Assembly: GCF_001039355.2 (NCBI RefSeq)
Contig: NW_019775580.1
Location: 738,602 to 802,601, forward strand
Direction of reading: 5' to 3'
Source: Lingula anatina
Lineage: Eukaryota > Brachiopoda > Lingulata > Lingulida > Lingulidae
DNA: 64,000 nt
The notes under the pieces are model-generated. The model worked only from the letters and a program-made list of their open reading frames with translations, was not told where the DNA came from and searched no databases. Below, piece by piece: positions 25,501 through 35,838 of the stretch. Position 1 is the stretch's first letter; every line of letters starts with the position of its first letter. Both the position numbers and the translations under genes were made by a program.

Positions 25501-28500
25501 TTTCAAGTTTGACAGACGTTCACTTTCTTGGCCACACCATCTAATGATGCAGTCAAATATGGTCTCTTCATTGACTGAATTGATGGAATCTCGTTGCAGC
25601 AATTTCATAGTTTTCTCTGCAGACAGTTGGAGGAACTCTTCACCATCGATTATTTGACTAAAATGAGGATAAAATTTTGAAGTTCAATTAATTACTTTAT
25701 GAGCAACTCCTTTGTGGGACTGTCGGTAGCTAATAGATCTTTTCAATGATGGAAAATGTTTTTTACAAATAATATACTTTTTAAATCATAATTTCTTATA
25801 ATTAGAACAGTAAAAGCACCACAAATACTATACAGAAATATAGTTTTTGTGATTATAAAATGATATTGATAATTTTTGCCCTTTGCAAGAATGAATAATA
25901 GCCGTAATCTGCAAGTTAGTGGTTGTTAGTACACCAGTCCTTTGGACTAACTATAATGAACTGCGAGTTGATTAAGATGGCTGAAGGGCTTATGAATTTC
26001 TTTGAAAAATTATAGCTTGGACTCCATGAAATTTTGTAGGAAATTACAGGTGATAATTTGGGGCAGCCTGTTTCCCCAATCAAGGTAAAGTCGAAGGAGT
26101 GGAAGGAAACTTTTTGACGTGATTATGGTATTCCATGGAGTGGTGGAAACATAACATAAATTGTATGAAATTGATTAAAAAAAAAAAAACAACTGTGGAT
26201 GTTTTGTGTTGCTTTTACTTATTGTAAAAGGTCATTGGTCATCCTATCATTTATGTGTTATCTTCTTCGCTTTCATAGTATCTAGCCCAAGCAACTGTTA
26301 CAGTTCCTCATATAAATTAACTCACTGAGTGATAGCCAATAAATATTTTGTTAGTTCTCCCTATCAATAATCTATAGCAAAACTTATTAAATGATATGCT
26401 TAATTTAATGCTGTGAAATAGTTTGTCATGTTTTGTATATTGTAGTGTATAACCAATGCTGTACAACATTATAAATCAGATCCAACATGTATGTTGTGTT
26501 CTTGTTTATTTATAACCTTTTGATTTTGCATTCGGCAACTTTTGTGATAAAGATTTTAAGGTTAGCATAAATAGTAATAATGATATAATTACAGCAACAT
26601 CTGAGTACCATTACATAAAGTATTTGTACTTTATTTCATTTTTTCCTTTACCCTTTCCTGGTCAGAATACCCAAAAGGCCTCCCTGTAAACTGAGTAAAT
26701 TTTAAATAGTTCTATTTTCAATTATTTTTAACCAATCATCTCAAAATTTGACAATTTAATGCAGGGCAGTCATAGCAGACAGCCTGAAATTCAATACTCT
26801 TCATTCAATGCTACCGGTAACTGTTTTTAAAAAGTGAAGATGACTTTCATGACAGAAATTTGGATGAAACTTTGCACCAAAAATGATATTTGTATTATTA
26901 TTATTATTTTATTTTATTTTTTTTTTTGTTAGATTGATTTTTTAATTGAAAAACCATTATTCCTTCTAAATTTTTTTGCATTATGTCTTCAGTGAATACC
27001 AATGGGACTCCATGAAAATTTACGTCAAAGGTAATAATTTAGAAAAAGAAAAATTAGGCAAAATTGAGAAATACAGTAGTGGTATTACAACTAATTGTAA
27101 CAGTGAAAATTTCAAGCCATATCAATGAAAAATATAGATATTACCATTCTATTGCAGAATGGCAATTTTGCAGAATGGCAATATAATGGTAATATAGATA
27201 TTACCATTATATTGCCATTCTGCAAAATTAATTATTCATCAATTAATTAATGGATCATGAACGGAATTGGTGGTCGTATCGGGGTATCAGTACAACAATA
27301 AAAAAAAATTTTTTTTAAGGAAAAAATCATCACCAAAAAAAAAAAATCAAACAATTTCTTCCTTTGTTCATTTCTGACCTATCCTGAAAATTGCATGAAA
27401 TTGGCCATTTGTGAGGACTGAGATATCCTAAACATTTAACTATAAATTAATGGAATATCGCCAAAACCTAATCACTTCTTTCTTAGCTCATTTGTGACCT
27501 ATCCAGTGAATTTCATCAAAATCTATACATAATTGATTATTCAATTAACTAATTTAAAATTAATTAATCAATATCACCAAAATTTGTTCACAGGCACCCC
27601 GTACAATGATTCACAAAAAATTGGAACTATGCTTTCTGTGTTCTGCGCCAGAAAGAGTACATAGACATACAAAACAAGCAAACAAACCAACCAACCAACA
27701 CACTTTTATATCCCCCCAAGGGATTTTGCAATAACAAACATACAAATGGTTACAAGGACTAAACCTTTCTTGGAGTAAATTAAAAACTGGTGGTGATAAG
27801 ATACAATAAGATGCTGATGATGAGCTTGAGGGAATTAAATCAATTGGTTGACAATGTCACCATACCTTACCTGAAATGTTCATCCAGGAACAAAGTGGCT
27901 GCATGGTAAACCCTGGGACAGGAGAACCTCTCTGCAAACTCCTGAACCCCCAGGACATTCTGGACAGAGATACACTGTTCCAAGTAGTCACAGCACAAAT
28001 CCTTCAGGTCAGCCATCAGCAAAATATCTGCTGCCTGTAAGATATCCTGGATGTTCTCTTCATCCATCATGATGACAGAGGTGTAGATGTAGTCCAGTAT
28101 CTGTTCAAATATTTCTGGATCCATTTCATTGATGTCCACTGCTGTCCCCAACTGCTGGTAGCTGTAGACAGCCCTAGGAGAGAACACACACAAGTATTCT
28201 GGGTTAGCAGTAGGATCTGAGCTCAACTTGTATTTATTAAAACTGGCTAATAATGTATTAAGTATTTAATTTCATAACAGGAAAACTGTCCTCAATGAAA
28301 TGATTGAAAGATAAATATTTTCAGATTGCCAGGTAGTTTGCAATATCATAAAAAAACACATTTATTATCCACTAAACCCTGCAATGGCAGACCCAGGATA
28401 TCAAGAGAAAGTGGGAGTGCAATTTCTTAGGAAATATGATACAAATTGGGATCTTTTACAAGATTCCTAATCACTATTTCTCAGTAATGGAGATTTCTTC

Positions 28501-31500
28501 TCTTTCCTTTACAACTTGAGTTTACTACACATACAGACAAGCAAGACTATGACGAAGTCGGCTATATATGTATGCCAAGGGTTCACTATGCTGAAGGTTC
28601 CCTATGATGAAGGTTTGCTATTTCAGGCCTACCCAACTACCAGACTCGGCACCGAATGATCCTGAATTCACCGGTAGATGAGACCACACTACCCGTTTTC
28701 AAGGTGTGTGTCAGATCGTATTACACAGTATCAGACGCGGCACCACTCTTGCCTAGTACGTGATGTGATAGTGACGATTCTCAGCCGGGTTGAAAAGCAT
28801 TGTATCACCACTCAAAATTTGTTCAGGGTATGATACTGTGTAATGNTCAATTAATTAATGGATCATGAACGGAATTGGTGGTCGTATCGGGGTATCAGTA
28901 CAACAATAAAAAAATTTAAAAAAAGGAAAAAATCATCACCAAAAAAAAAAAATCAAACAATTTCTTCCTTTGTTCATTTCTGACCTATCCTGAAAATTGC
29001 ATGAAATTGGCCATTTGTGAGGACTGAGATATCCTAAACATTTAACTATAAATTAATGGAATATCGCCAAAACCTAATCACTTCTTTCTTAGCTCATTTG
29101 TGACCTATCCAGTGAATTTCATCAAAATCTATACATAATTGATTATTCAATTAACTAATTTAAAATTAATTAATCAACATCACCAAAATTTGTTCACAGG
29201 CACCCCGTACAATGATTCACAAAAAATTGGAACTATGCTTTCTGTGTTCTGCGCCAGAAAGAGTACATAGACATACAAAACAAGCAAACAAACCAACCAA
29301 CCAACACACTTTTATATCCCCCCAAGGGATTTTGCAATAACAAACATACAAATGGTTACAAGGACTAAACCTTTCTTGAAGTAAATTAAAAACTGGTGGT
29401 GATAAGATACAATAAGATGCTGATGATGAGCTTGAGGGAATTAAATCAATTGGTTGACAATGTCACCATACCTTACCTGAAATGTTCATCCAGGAACAAA
29501 GTGGCTGCATGGTAAACCCTGGGACAGGAGAACCTCTCTGCAAACTCCTGAACCCCCAGGACATTCTGGACAGAGATACACTGTTCCAAGTAGTCACAGC
29601 ACAAATCCTTCAGGTCAGCCATCAGCAAAATATCTGCTGCCTGTAAGATATCCTGGATGTTCTCTTCATCCATCATGATGACAGAGGTGTAGATGTAGTC
29701 CAGTATCTGTTCAAATATTTCTGGATCCATTTCATTGATGTCCACTGCTGTCCCCAACTGCTGGTAGCTGTAGACAGCCCTAGGAGAGAACACACACAAG
29801 TATTCTGGGTTAGCAGTAGGATCTGAGCTCAACTTATATTTATTAAAACTGGCTAATAATGTATTAAGTATTTAATTTCATAACAGGAAAACTGTCCTCA
29901 ATGAAATGATTGAAAGATAAATATTTTCAGATTGCCAGGTAGTTTGCAATATCATAAAAAAACACATTTATTATCCACTAAACCCTGCAATGGCAGACCC
30001 AGGATATCAAGAGAAAGTGGGAGTGCAATTTCTTAGGAAATATGATACAAATTGGGATCTTTTACAAGATTCCTAATCACTATTTCTCAGTAATGGAGAT
30101 TTCTTCTCTTTCCTTTACAACTTGAGTTTACTACACATACAGACAAGCAAGACTATGACGAAGTCGGCTATATATGTATGCCAAGGGTTCACTATGCTGA
30201 AGGTTCCCTATGATGAAGGTTTGCTATTTCAGGCCTACCCAACTACCAGACTCGGCACCGAATGATCCTGAATTCACCGGTAGATGAGACCACACTACCC
30301 GTTTTCAAGGTGTGTGTCAGATCGTATTACACAGTATCAGACGCGGCACCACTCTTGCCTAGTACGTGATGTGATAGTGACGATTCTCAGCCGGGTTGAA
30401 AAGCATTGTATCACCACTCAAAATTTGTTCAGGGTATGATACTGTGTAATGCGATCTGGTAGTTGGGTAGGCCTGTATTTCAAATCACACATACAAAGAG
30501 CGCAAAGACTTTGAGGAAAAATACACTTTATTTTTAATGTAAAATTATAATAATGTATTGATAAATTGCGTAATATGTTTAACATACACATAAAATTTGT
30601 GTGCACCCCTGCACTTTATTAAATGTAAAATTAAAATTTTCATAAAATCATCTATCAGTTAATTGCCTAATACATAAAAAAATACACGTTAAGCCTAGAT
30701 TATTTGTAGTGCTATGTCCATATGGACATCATGGGACATCACTACCTTCATTTATCACAGAAATTGTACTGGGGAAAATCCATAAATATCCAATACTTTC
30801 TTCCATTTGTCAATCTAGGATTTCATCATCAAACTCTTTCCATATGTCCAATCTATCTATGTTTTATGTCAAAAGGTTCGATAGAGATCAGGTGCCTTGA
30901 GGATGAGATAGTGGCATCATTTCAGCCTCCCCCTGAGAATGAAATAAGATAATGAAGCACTCTGAGAATTCAGCTGCCCTTGTTTAACTACTGTAAACTA
31001 TTCACTTTGATCGAGACTGTGCTTGTCTTTTTTATCACTTTTAATTCCCCCTACTGATCAAAAACAAATACCTTTCCACCTCCCTCAATGTTATTTCAGG
31101 GTAATTTATTAAAGATGCAATGACACAGTTCAACTCAGCTCACGGAAAGAAATTGTCTTCCCCTTCAACCTGGGGACTGACTGACTGAGGCTGACCTCAG
31201 TGAAGCCTGGTTCTACAAGATCTGTGTTTGCCAAACAAGGAAACTGAACTCTGATGTCTACATGATTATGTAACACTTTTCAGCAGTAGACATATCCCAG
31301 GAGGGAATGTTGTGAATAAGAAGTCAATTAAGATCTAAAGATACTGACAGTGCCAATATTCTGTGTTTTACAGAAGCTGGTCTAGAACCATGGCCTGGGA
31401 TGACTTCCACAGCAAAAGTGATTCCAGGTCACAGGAAATTATCTGAAGATAAAAACCTTATGACATTAAATTATACAAGTCCCTGCCTCTGATCGACTGA

Positions 31501-33107
31501 GTAATTTGATAAAATAGAGTAATGCCAGTTCTTCTTGATGTGCTTTAATGATTTTGCTTTTCAAACTGCTTCATCGATGTATCTGCATTGTTTGCATGAT
31601 AGAGTGCCAGGACAAACAATTTATAATTATACTACATCAAGGTATTGCTTCTGCTTCAGAAAATCAGTTGCATATATTGTCTACTACAGCTTCTTTTACA
31701 GGTGTTCTGAACTGGACTTTAATGCCAAATCTTATTTTTCTAAAAGATAAACATGTAACGACTGTTTGTTAACAAAAAAAAAAAAAATCCTGGGGCAGAC
31801 TGATTTTCCCATACTTCTAATTACCTATGGTTAATGAATCCATTCCATTTTTCCTATATTCAGAGTTTGTCCATTGGTATTTTTCTAAAACTTTTTTTTC
31901 TTTGTAAAAATCTCTTATTTTATAACAAAGGTATAGTCATCTATGAAGTTCCATGTGGTTTGATGGCAAGCACAGACTGTGGTGGTAAAATGGAGTTTAT
32001 TACATTTCTATGACAATTTTTCAATATTAACCAATGGTTAATGAACCTGTTCCAACATTCAAAAATAGTCCCTGTTTTTTTCCCTAAAAGGTTTGGCTGT
32101 TTTATAATCTCTTAAGAGGAGGTATAGCCAGCTATGAAGGTCCATGTGGTCTGATATGGCAAGCACAGATTCCAGAACAATTGCAAAAACCCCTGTTTTG
32201 TTGGTAAAGTGGAGTTTATAATATTTCTATGAGTTGTTTACATTGTTTTATTGTGAAATATGGACTTCATACGAAAGGTTGTCATCCCTTTAAGACTGAC
32301 CTGAATTATTAGTTTACAAGCTTCACTGATCATGCAGAAATAAAATAAAATTTATCACTTTGTCTATGCTTTTATAGTATTAGATACAAAAAAGAACAGA
32401 GATTGCTGCAATGGTTACTAGTCCACATTTAATATTTATTATTATGATTTTTGATAGTCTGTTGGTCAAAACTAATGTCATTAAAGGGATGAGAAAACTT
32501 CAATGAGGTTCAAGTTTCCACAATAAAAAAAAGCATTGTAAACAACACATAAAAATAAAATAAATTCCATCTTTATCACCAAATCTCTTTAGAGAACATA
32601 CTTTAAAAAACTACAATGACTAACTTTGAATGAGTAACTTTGGTAAATATGGGAAATCTGTTGTTTACCCTAGAAAAATCTGTTTTCTGGCACTTTTCCT
32701 GCCAAAATGGAAAAGTTTTTAACCCCCAAAGTTGTGTGCAGCACTGTATTCGATAATTTGTCTATAACGTTCATCCCTATCTCCACAAACATTTTGGGTA
32801 ATATTGAAAGAGTGTGTGATGGAAATGACGAGATGATGAGAAAAGATGCCTATAAAAGCTGCCTTTAGAAGTGATATGTTAAAGATGACTTCAAACATTT
32901 CACAATTCTGATAATGCCAAATGAGCATTGAGACACATCTATTGGCCAGTGCTAAGAGTACCATAAAACTGAAAATATTTTCTACCACCTCCAGTCCCTT
33001 TAGGAATATTTCTTGGCCATAAGGCCAAATTGTTCCTCCATTTGTATGAAAACCTGATATCCTCACACACACACACACACACGCACACACACACAAACAC
33101 ACACACA

Positions 33108-33145
<38 letters not shown>

Positions 33146-33786
33146 TATCAGGTGTGTGATAAAAATCTAACCCTCAGCAGTTTGCCTTTTATCGTGTTCC
33201 ACAATAACAAAACAACAAAATTATACTTCTCTGCATAAATTATATGCCCAATATCCCTTAAATGAACTCTTAAAACACGATGATAATCTATGCTACATGT
33301 AAGTAAGAAACTCAAACATTTTTACATGGTACTATTCATACACGGGTTATTAAAGGCCCCTGTACTCTAAATCTATATATATTTAAATGAGATGTAAATG
33401 CTCCGTCATGAACTTTACTTCGGGACACTGGTGTCCAAGACAGCCGTCCAAACAATGATCACGATCAGTTGCAGTATGAATCAGTATTTTCTTAGCCAAG
33501 ACTTATTATAAGCAGATAAGATACGTGTCGCTCCCTAAGAGTGACATCAGCTGATTAAATGAAATTTTCATCTGGTCATGGTGACCTCAGCTCACCTGAA
33601 GTACGGACTGGCTGCAGCCAAAACGTTTTTCTGCACTGCTATTTTCCTGCCTTTTATGACAACTGTCCCATCGCACAGATGTGGATTCCATCGGCCATCA
33701 TTGAGCGCTTTCAACAAATTCGAAGCGTGGAGAGGATGAGAATTTTTAAGGCTTTTTTCATCCACGCCTCCTTCTCTCCGAGCCAT
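17874..33786 (-). CDS. GAN: Gigaxonin-type BTB-BACK-Kelch protein (cullin-3 adaptor)
   Basis: Coding order on the minus strand: exon 1 33596-33786; exon 2 29477-29779 or 27871-28173; exon 3 25304-25657 or 19229-19582; exon 4 24986-25131 or 18912-19057; exon 5 23948-24771 or 17874-18697. One copy of each gives 605 residues, close to the 597 of human gigaxonin. Every junction keeps phase. Exons 1-2 carry the BTB domain (LCDGTVVIKGRKIAVQKN, LAAASPYFR, ILDYIYTS, AADILLMADLK). Exon 3 carries BACK (IFDCIIRWC) and a GYSEVLVAVGGE start of the propeller. Exons 4-5 carry Kelch blades (YIYAIGGRD, HIYALGGSND, KIYVLGGGIMGKLYEAVE, SVYVFGGLRR). Members of this family recruit substrates to CUL3 ubiquitin ligase; gigaxonin targets intermediate-filament and cytoskeletal proteins. 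The start ATG at 33784-33786 is the first in this frame near the BTB domain. Orthology to GAN rather than another KLHL rests on the GKLYEAVECYDP and ERRF motifs and on length. Confidence 0.9.
21114..21179. repeat. Perfect palindrome, 32-bp arms, 2-bp spacer (block A)
   Basis: The left arm 21114-21145 is the exact reverse complement of 21148-21179, with AG between them. A further imperfect half-copy lies just upstream (21082-21113). It can form a long hairpin in a GAN intron. Confidence 0.93.
21190..21722. repeat. Interspersed repeat unit, present three times in the window
   Basis: The same roughly 530-bp sequence occurs at 27239-27775 and 28847-29385. Read on the minus strand it begins near CCCTTGGGGGGATATAAAAG and contains repeated 'CTGGATAGGTCA' and 'ATGAAATT' type segments, typical of a short dispersed animal repeat. 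It has no coding capacity. Whether it is repeated genome-wide cannot be seen here, since its three copies come from the block duplications. Confidence 0.55.
21723..21767. other. Assembly junction: single 'n' and 44 bp of unique sequence
   Basis: One ambiguous base separates the end of block A from a short stretch found nowhere else in the window, after which block B begins at the TTAGGATTTTTT border. Confidence 0.85.
23948..25657 (-). CDS. GAN: GAN exons 3-5, copy B (block B)
   Basis: Exon 3 25304-25657, exon 4 24986-25131, exon 5 23948-24771. Lengths (354, 146 and 824 nt) equal those of copy A and all borders are conserved. It joins exon 2 in the correct phase: exon 2 ends with AG and exon 3 supplies T, giving a serine. 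It is contiguous with the BTB exon and is my preferred 3' end for the single gigaxonin gene. Confidence 0.88.
27164..27229. repeat. Perfect palindrome, 32-bp arms, 2-bp spacer (block B)
   Basis: Same palindrome as 21114-21179. The third repeat copy that starts after the ambiguous base at 28846 begins at the equivalent of 27239, only about 10 bp past this hairpin. Confidence 0.93.
27871..28173 (-). CDS. GAN: GAN exon 2 (BTB domain), copy D1
   Basis: This is a 303-nt exon with acceptor ...CTCCTAG at its right and donor GTAAGG at its left. It encodes the second half of the BTB domain and the start of the BACK linker (ILDYIYTS, AADILLMADLKDLCC, DEHF). The protein is the same as in copy D2. Confidence 0.88.
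28624..28845. mobile_element. Truncated copy of the 246-bp inverted-repeat element
   Basis: Same sequence as 30230-30451 and cut off at the ambiguous base 28846, before its right terminal repeat. Confidence 0.8.
28846..28846. other. Assembly junction: single 'n' between blocks D1 and D2
   Basis: The left side stops inside the stem of an inverted-repeat element. The right side starts about 10 bp beyond the 32-bp palindrome position. Confidence 0.9.
28847..30451. repeat. 1.6-kb block D2, duplicate of D1 (GAN exon 2)
   Basis: Second copy of 27239-28845. At its right it runs on into unique GAN intron 1. Confidence 0.93.
29477..29779 (-). CDS. GAN: GAN exon 2 (BTB domain), copy D2
   Basis: This has the same 303-nt exon, splice borders and protein as copy D1. 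It is the copy linked without interruption to exon 1. Splicing both copies in tandem would stay in frame (303 = 3 x 101) but would repeat half a BTB domain, which makes no structural sense. Confidence 0.88.
30230..30475. mobile_element. 246-bp non-autonomous DNA transposon (MITE-like)
   Basis: Its ends are terminal inverted repeats of 21 bp (starting CAGGCCTACCCA). The inner stem continues with an imperfect second inverted pair (CAGATCGTATTACACAGT near 30318, complement near 30440-30457). It is flanked by TATTT at 30225-30229 and 30476-30480, a 5-bp target duplication. It encodes no protein. I cannot name the superfamily. Confidence 0.82.
31785..32310. repeat. Interspersed repeat, two tandem diverged copies
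   Basis: Two copies about 205 bp apart share ATGGTTAATGAA.CC.TTCCA, a TAAAA...CTCTTA stretch, a TATAGYCAKCTATGAAG motif, and a GGCAAGCACAGA segment. The second ends in TCATCCCTTTAAG. A third relative lies at 5550-5870. Confidence 0.7.
33053..33152. repeat. (CA)n-(TG)n hairpin with unique arm ends
   Basis: A CA run is followed directly by a GT run. The outer sequences CCTGATATCCTC and GAGGTTATCAGG are reverse complements with one mismatch, so the whole segment can fold into one long hairpin in GAN intron 1. Confidence 0.9.
33596..33786 (-). CDS. GAN: GAN exon 1 (start codon, N-terminal BTB)
   Basis: Encodes residues 1-63 and two bases of codon 64, with donor GTGAGC at the left end. The BTB core begins with LCDGTVVIKG and ends AAASPYF, and the split arginine joins AVYSYQQL of exon 2. 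The ATG at 33784-33786 gives 36 residues before the BTB core, a normal length for the family. Confidence 0.88.
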
Positions 33787-35838
33787 GATTATCTGACCGG
33801 GCACCCGCTTCACAACAGCCTCAACTGAGCATGCGTGTTGTACGACTTCACCTGGAACAAATTACATAATGCATTGTGTTGCAAAAAGGAGTTTTCTGTT
33901 GTAAACTTAAATGACCAGTGCTCAACTAGCCTTTTCAAGAAACAGAAGCTACTTAAGAAATACAGAAAATGACAAATGTATGGAATTGTGCTCATGAAAT
34001 AAGGTGATAAACGAGAAAGAACGAGACGTCGAACGAGAAGAGCAGAAGAACAGAAAGTTGGTGTCGTAAGTGAGTCACTCTGTTGGTGAATGTGGTAGTT
34101 GGTGGACAGACTACTAAAACCGATTATCATATGACCCAACATGATGTCTTTCCAGCCACAATTTGTGTTATTAAGATTCTGTTGGGAGTCAGCTTGTATC
34201 CAATGCTCCACTTGCATGCGCTAAAATCTAGGGCCCACCAAACAACATAATTAAATAGTATAGCTACCCCAGTAGGGTCCACACATGATTTTTTCTAAAT
34301 TAACTAGAGACTGGAAATTTTACACACAGATAGCTTCATATTTAAGTGTGAATAAACAGTTATTTTTTATCTACCTTGTTTACAACAAGTCTAATTTTTT
34401 TTAACGCAACTTAATTTATAAAAATTAGTCAAAAGTTTAATCCCACTTGATTTTCACCTCCTAAATAATGCCATATAGGAACTTAAAATTTGTCACACAA
34501 TAAGTAATGGAGCTAGCCATAAGTACACAATTTCAAATTTTGATTCTAGGATTTTTCCAAGTAAATTAATGATCATGTGAAGTAGGTGGCAGAAGTGGGA
34601 GAGAAGATTTTCAATCTATCTATATATAGCACCAACAGACAACAGCTAGTGCAAATTACATAAAGTAATTTGAATGCTGTCATAAATTCTCTTTTCCACA
34701 TTTATTGATATACAAAACACATGTTTTCTGTAAGTGTATATAAAGTTAGATTTATGCACAAGATGTCAAACTTTTACAGAAAAACATCTGAATTATTAAT
34801 GCTTCAAGTCATCAAGGCATCCCAGCCCCTAAAAGAAAGATCAGTCCTTTATTGAAAAATATACTTTCACCAGATGAAATTGAATGAATAATTTTTTTTC
34901 TTTTTTTTTTTTTTTGAAAAACAGGGCATCTTATTTAATTTGATGGAAAATATAGATTTGCCATATGAATAACATATCAAATTTCAGATTTAGTGATAAA
35001 AATATGTGCATTTGTGTAAGTACAGCCACCATGTTTCATTTCAGCTCTTTAGGATGCTGCCATATTGGATATTTCTATTGAACACTGTTTCGAAGTCTTA
35101 AGTAGTTTGTCCGAGAGTCAAACAACAACGTGTCAGTTTAGTCTTACCGCCAGTACATGCATTCACTTAGCCACACTGTTGTTATCAACAAATGTCTCCC
35201 ACCAAATGGTATCCACTTTCAAATCGAGAGTCAGAAATTGTTGTCAAAAGCTGTAAAATGGTGACAGTTGCTCGAATTTGACACTTCCTCAACACTGTCA
35301 CATATCATAGCACAGCATAGCATAGCATAGCATAGCATACCCCCTAAACTTCAGTACTAAAAACCTAGCATAGCATAGCATAGCACAGCATAGCACAGCA
35401 TAGCATAGCACAGTGTCATATAGCACAGGTATTCACTGCAACCTAGATGAGCAGAACCAAAGATTGGCCTCTCTTCTCTCATTATAATGAAGTGCAATGA
35501 AAATCCCTCAGTCTAACTGATTTGCTCTAGAATTTTACAGAAAAAAACTTTTGGGTCGTAGAATCATATATTGGGAGAATTGTTACATGAAACAATGTAC
35601 AGATTATGCTCTAGATGTTTTTAGCTCAATAAAACTCAAACTGATGCTTTGCAGTGTTCATTTAAGCTCTCCTATGTGTTATTGTCCCTGCCAAATAAAA
35701 TATTGTCCCAAAAACTCACTAATCATTGTTTAGACCTACATCATTGGCTTTCCCAGATGACATTTAAGTCATGAATGACAAATTATTCAAGATGTTTAAT
35801 AACACTTCTATATTTCCATTCTAATTTTAGTTTCTTTG
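33787..35838. promoter_or_regulatory. Head-to-head spacer between GAN and NPEPL1 (likely promoter region)
   Basis: About 2 kb separates the divergent start codons. It should contain both promoters, but I cannot point to a TATA box or initiator. A CTAATTTTAG acceptor-like end at 35821-35830, nine bases before the NPEPL1 ATG, suggests a 5' UTR intron in NPEPL1. An AGCAT-type pentamer array lies at 35303-35427. Confidence 0.45.
35303..35427. repeat. (TAGCA)n pentanucleotide repeat, two clusters
   Basis: Units of AGCAT / AGCAC alternate in two clusters (about 35303-35339 and 35367-35427) separated by a short unique stretch. It lies in the GAN-NPEPL1 spacer, about 0.4 kb before the NPEPL1 start codon. 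Confidence 0.92.

Larger units (their letters stand above)
21768..27775. repeat. 6-kb block B, near-identical to block A (GAN exons 3-5)
   Basis: Second copy of the 15714-21722 block. Unlike block A it runs on without a break into the GAN exon 2 region, so it is the copy that is physically linked to the 5' half of the gene in this sequence. Confidence 0.92.
27239..28845. repeat. 1.6-kb block D1, duplicate of D2 (GAN exon 2)
   Basis: Matches 28847-30451 at an offset of 1606 bp. It holds GAN exon 2 and a truncated inverted-repeat element at its right end, stopping at the ambiguous base 28846. Confidence 0.93.
30481..33595 (-). other. GAN intron 1
   Basis: Single-copy intron of about 3 kb. It contains a two-copy diverged repeat (31785-32310) and a CA/TG hairpin (33053-33152). 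No exon is recognised between the BTB exons. Confidence 0.6.

Noticed and set aside
32719-33108. 129-codon minus-strand frame starting with a cysteine/valine repeat
   Set aside because: The repeat comes from the CA microsatellite and the rest has no family similarity or exon borders.
35303-35427. Short spaced repeats considered as a CRISPR-like array
   Set aside because: Units are five bases and contiguous, with no spacers, in an animal genome; it is a microsatellite.
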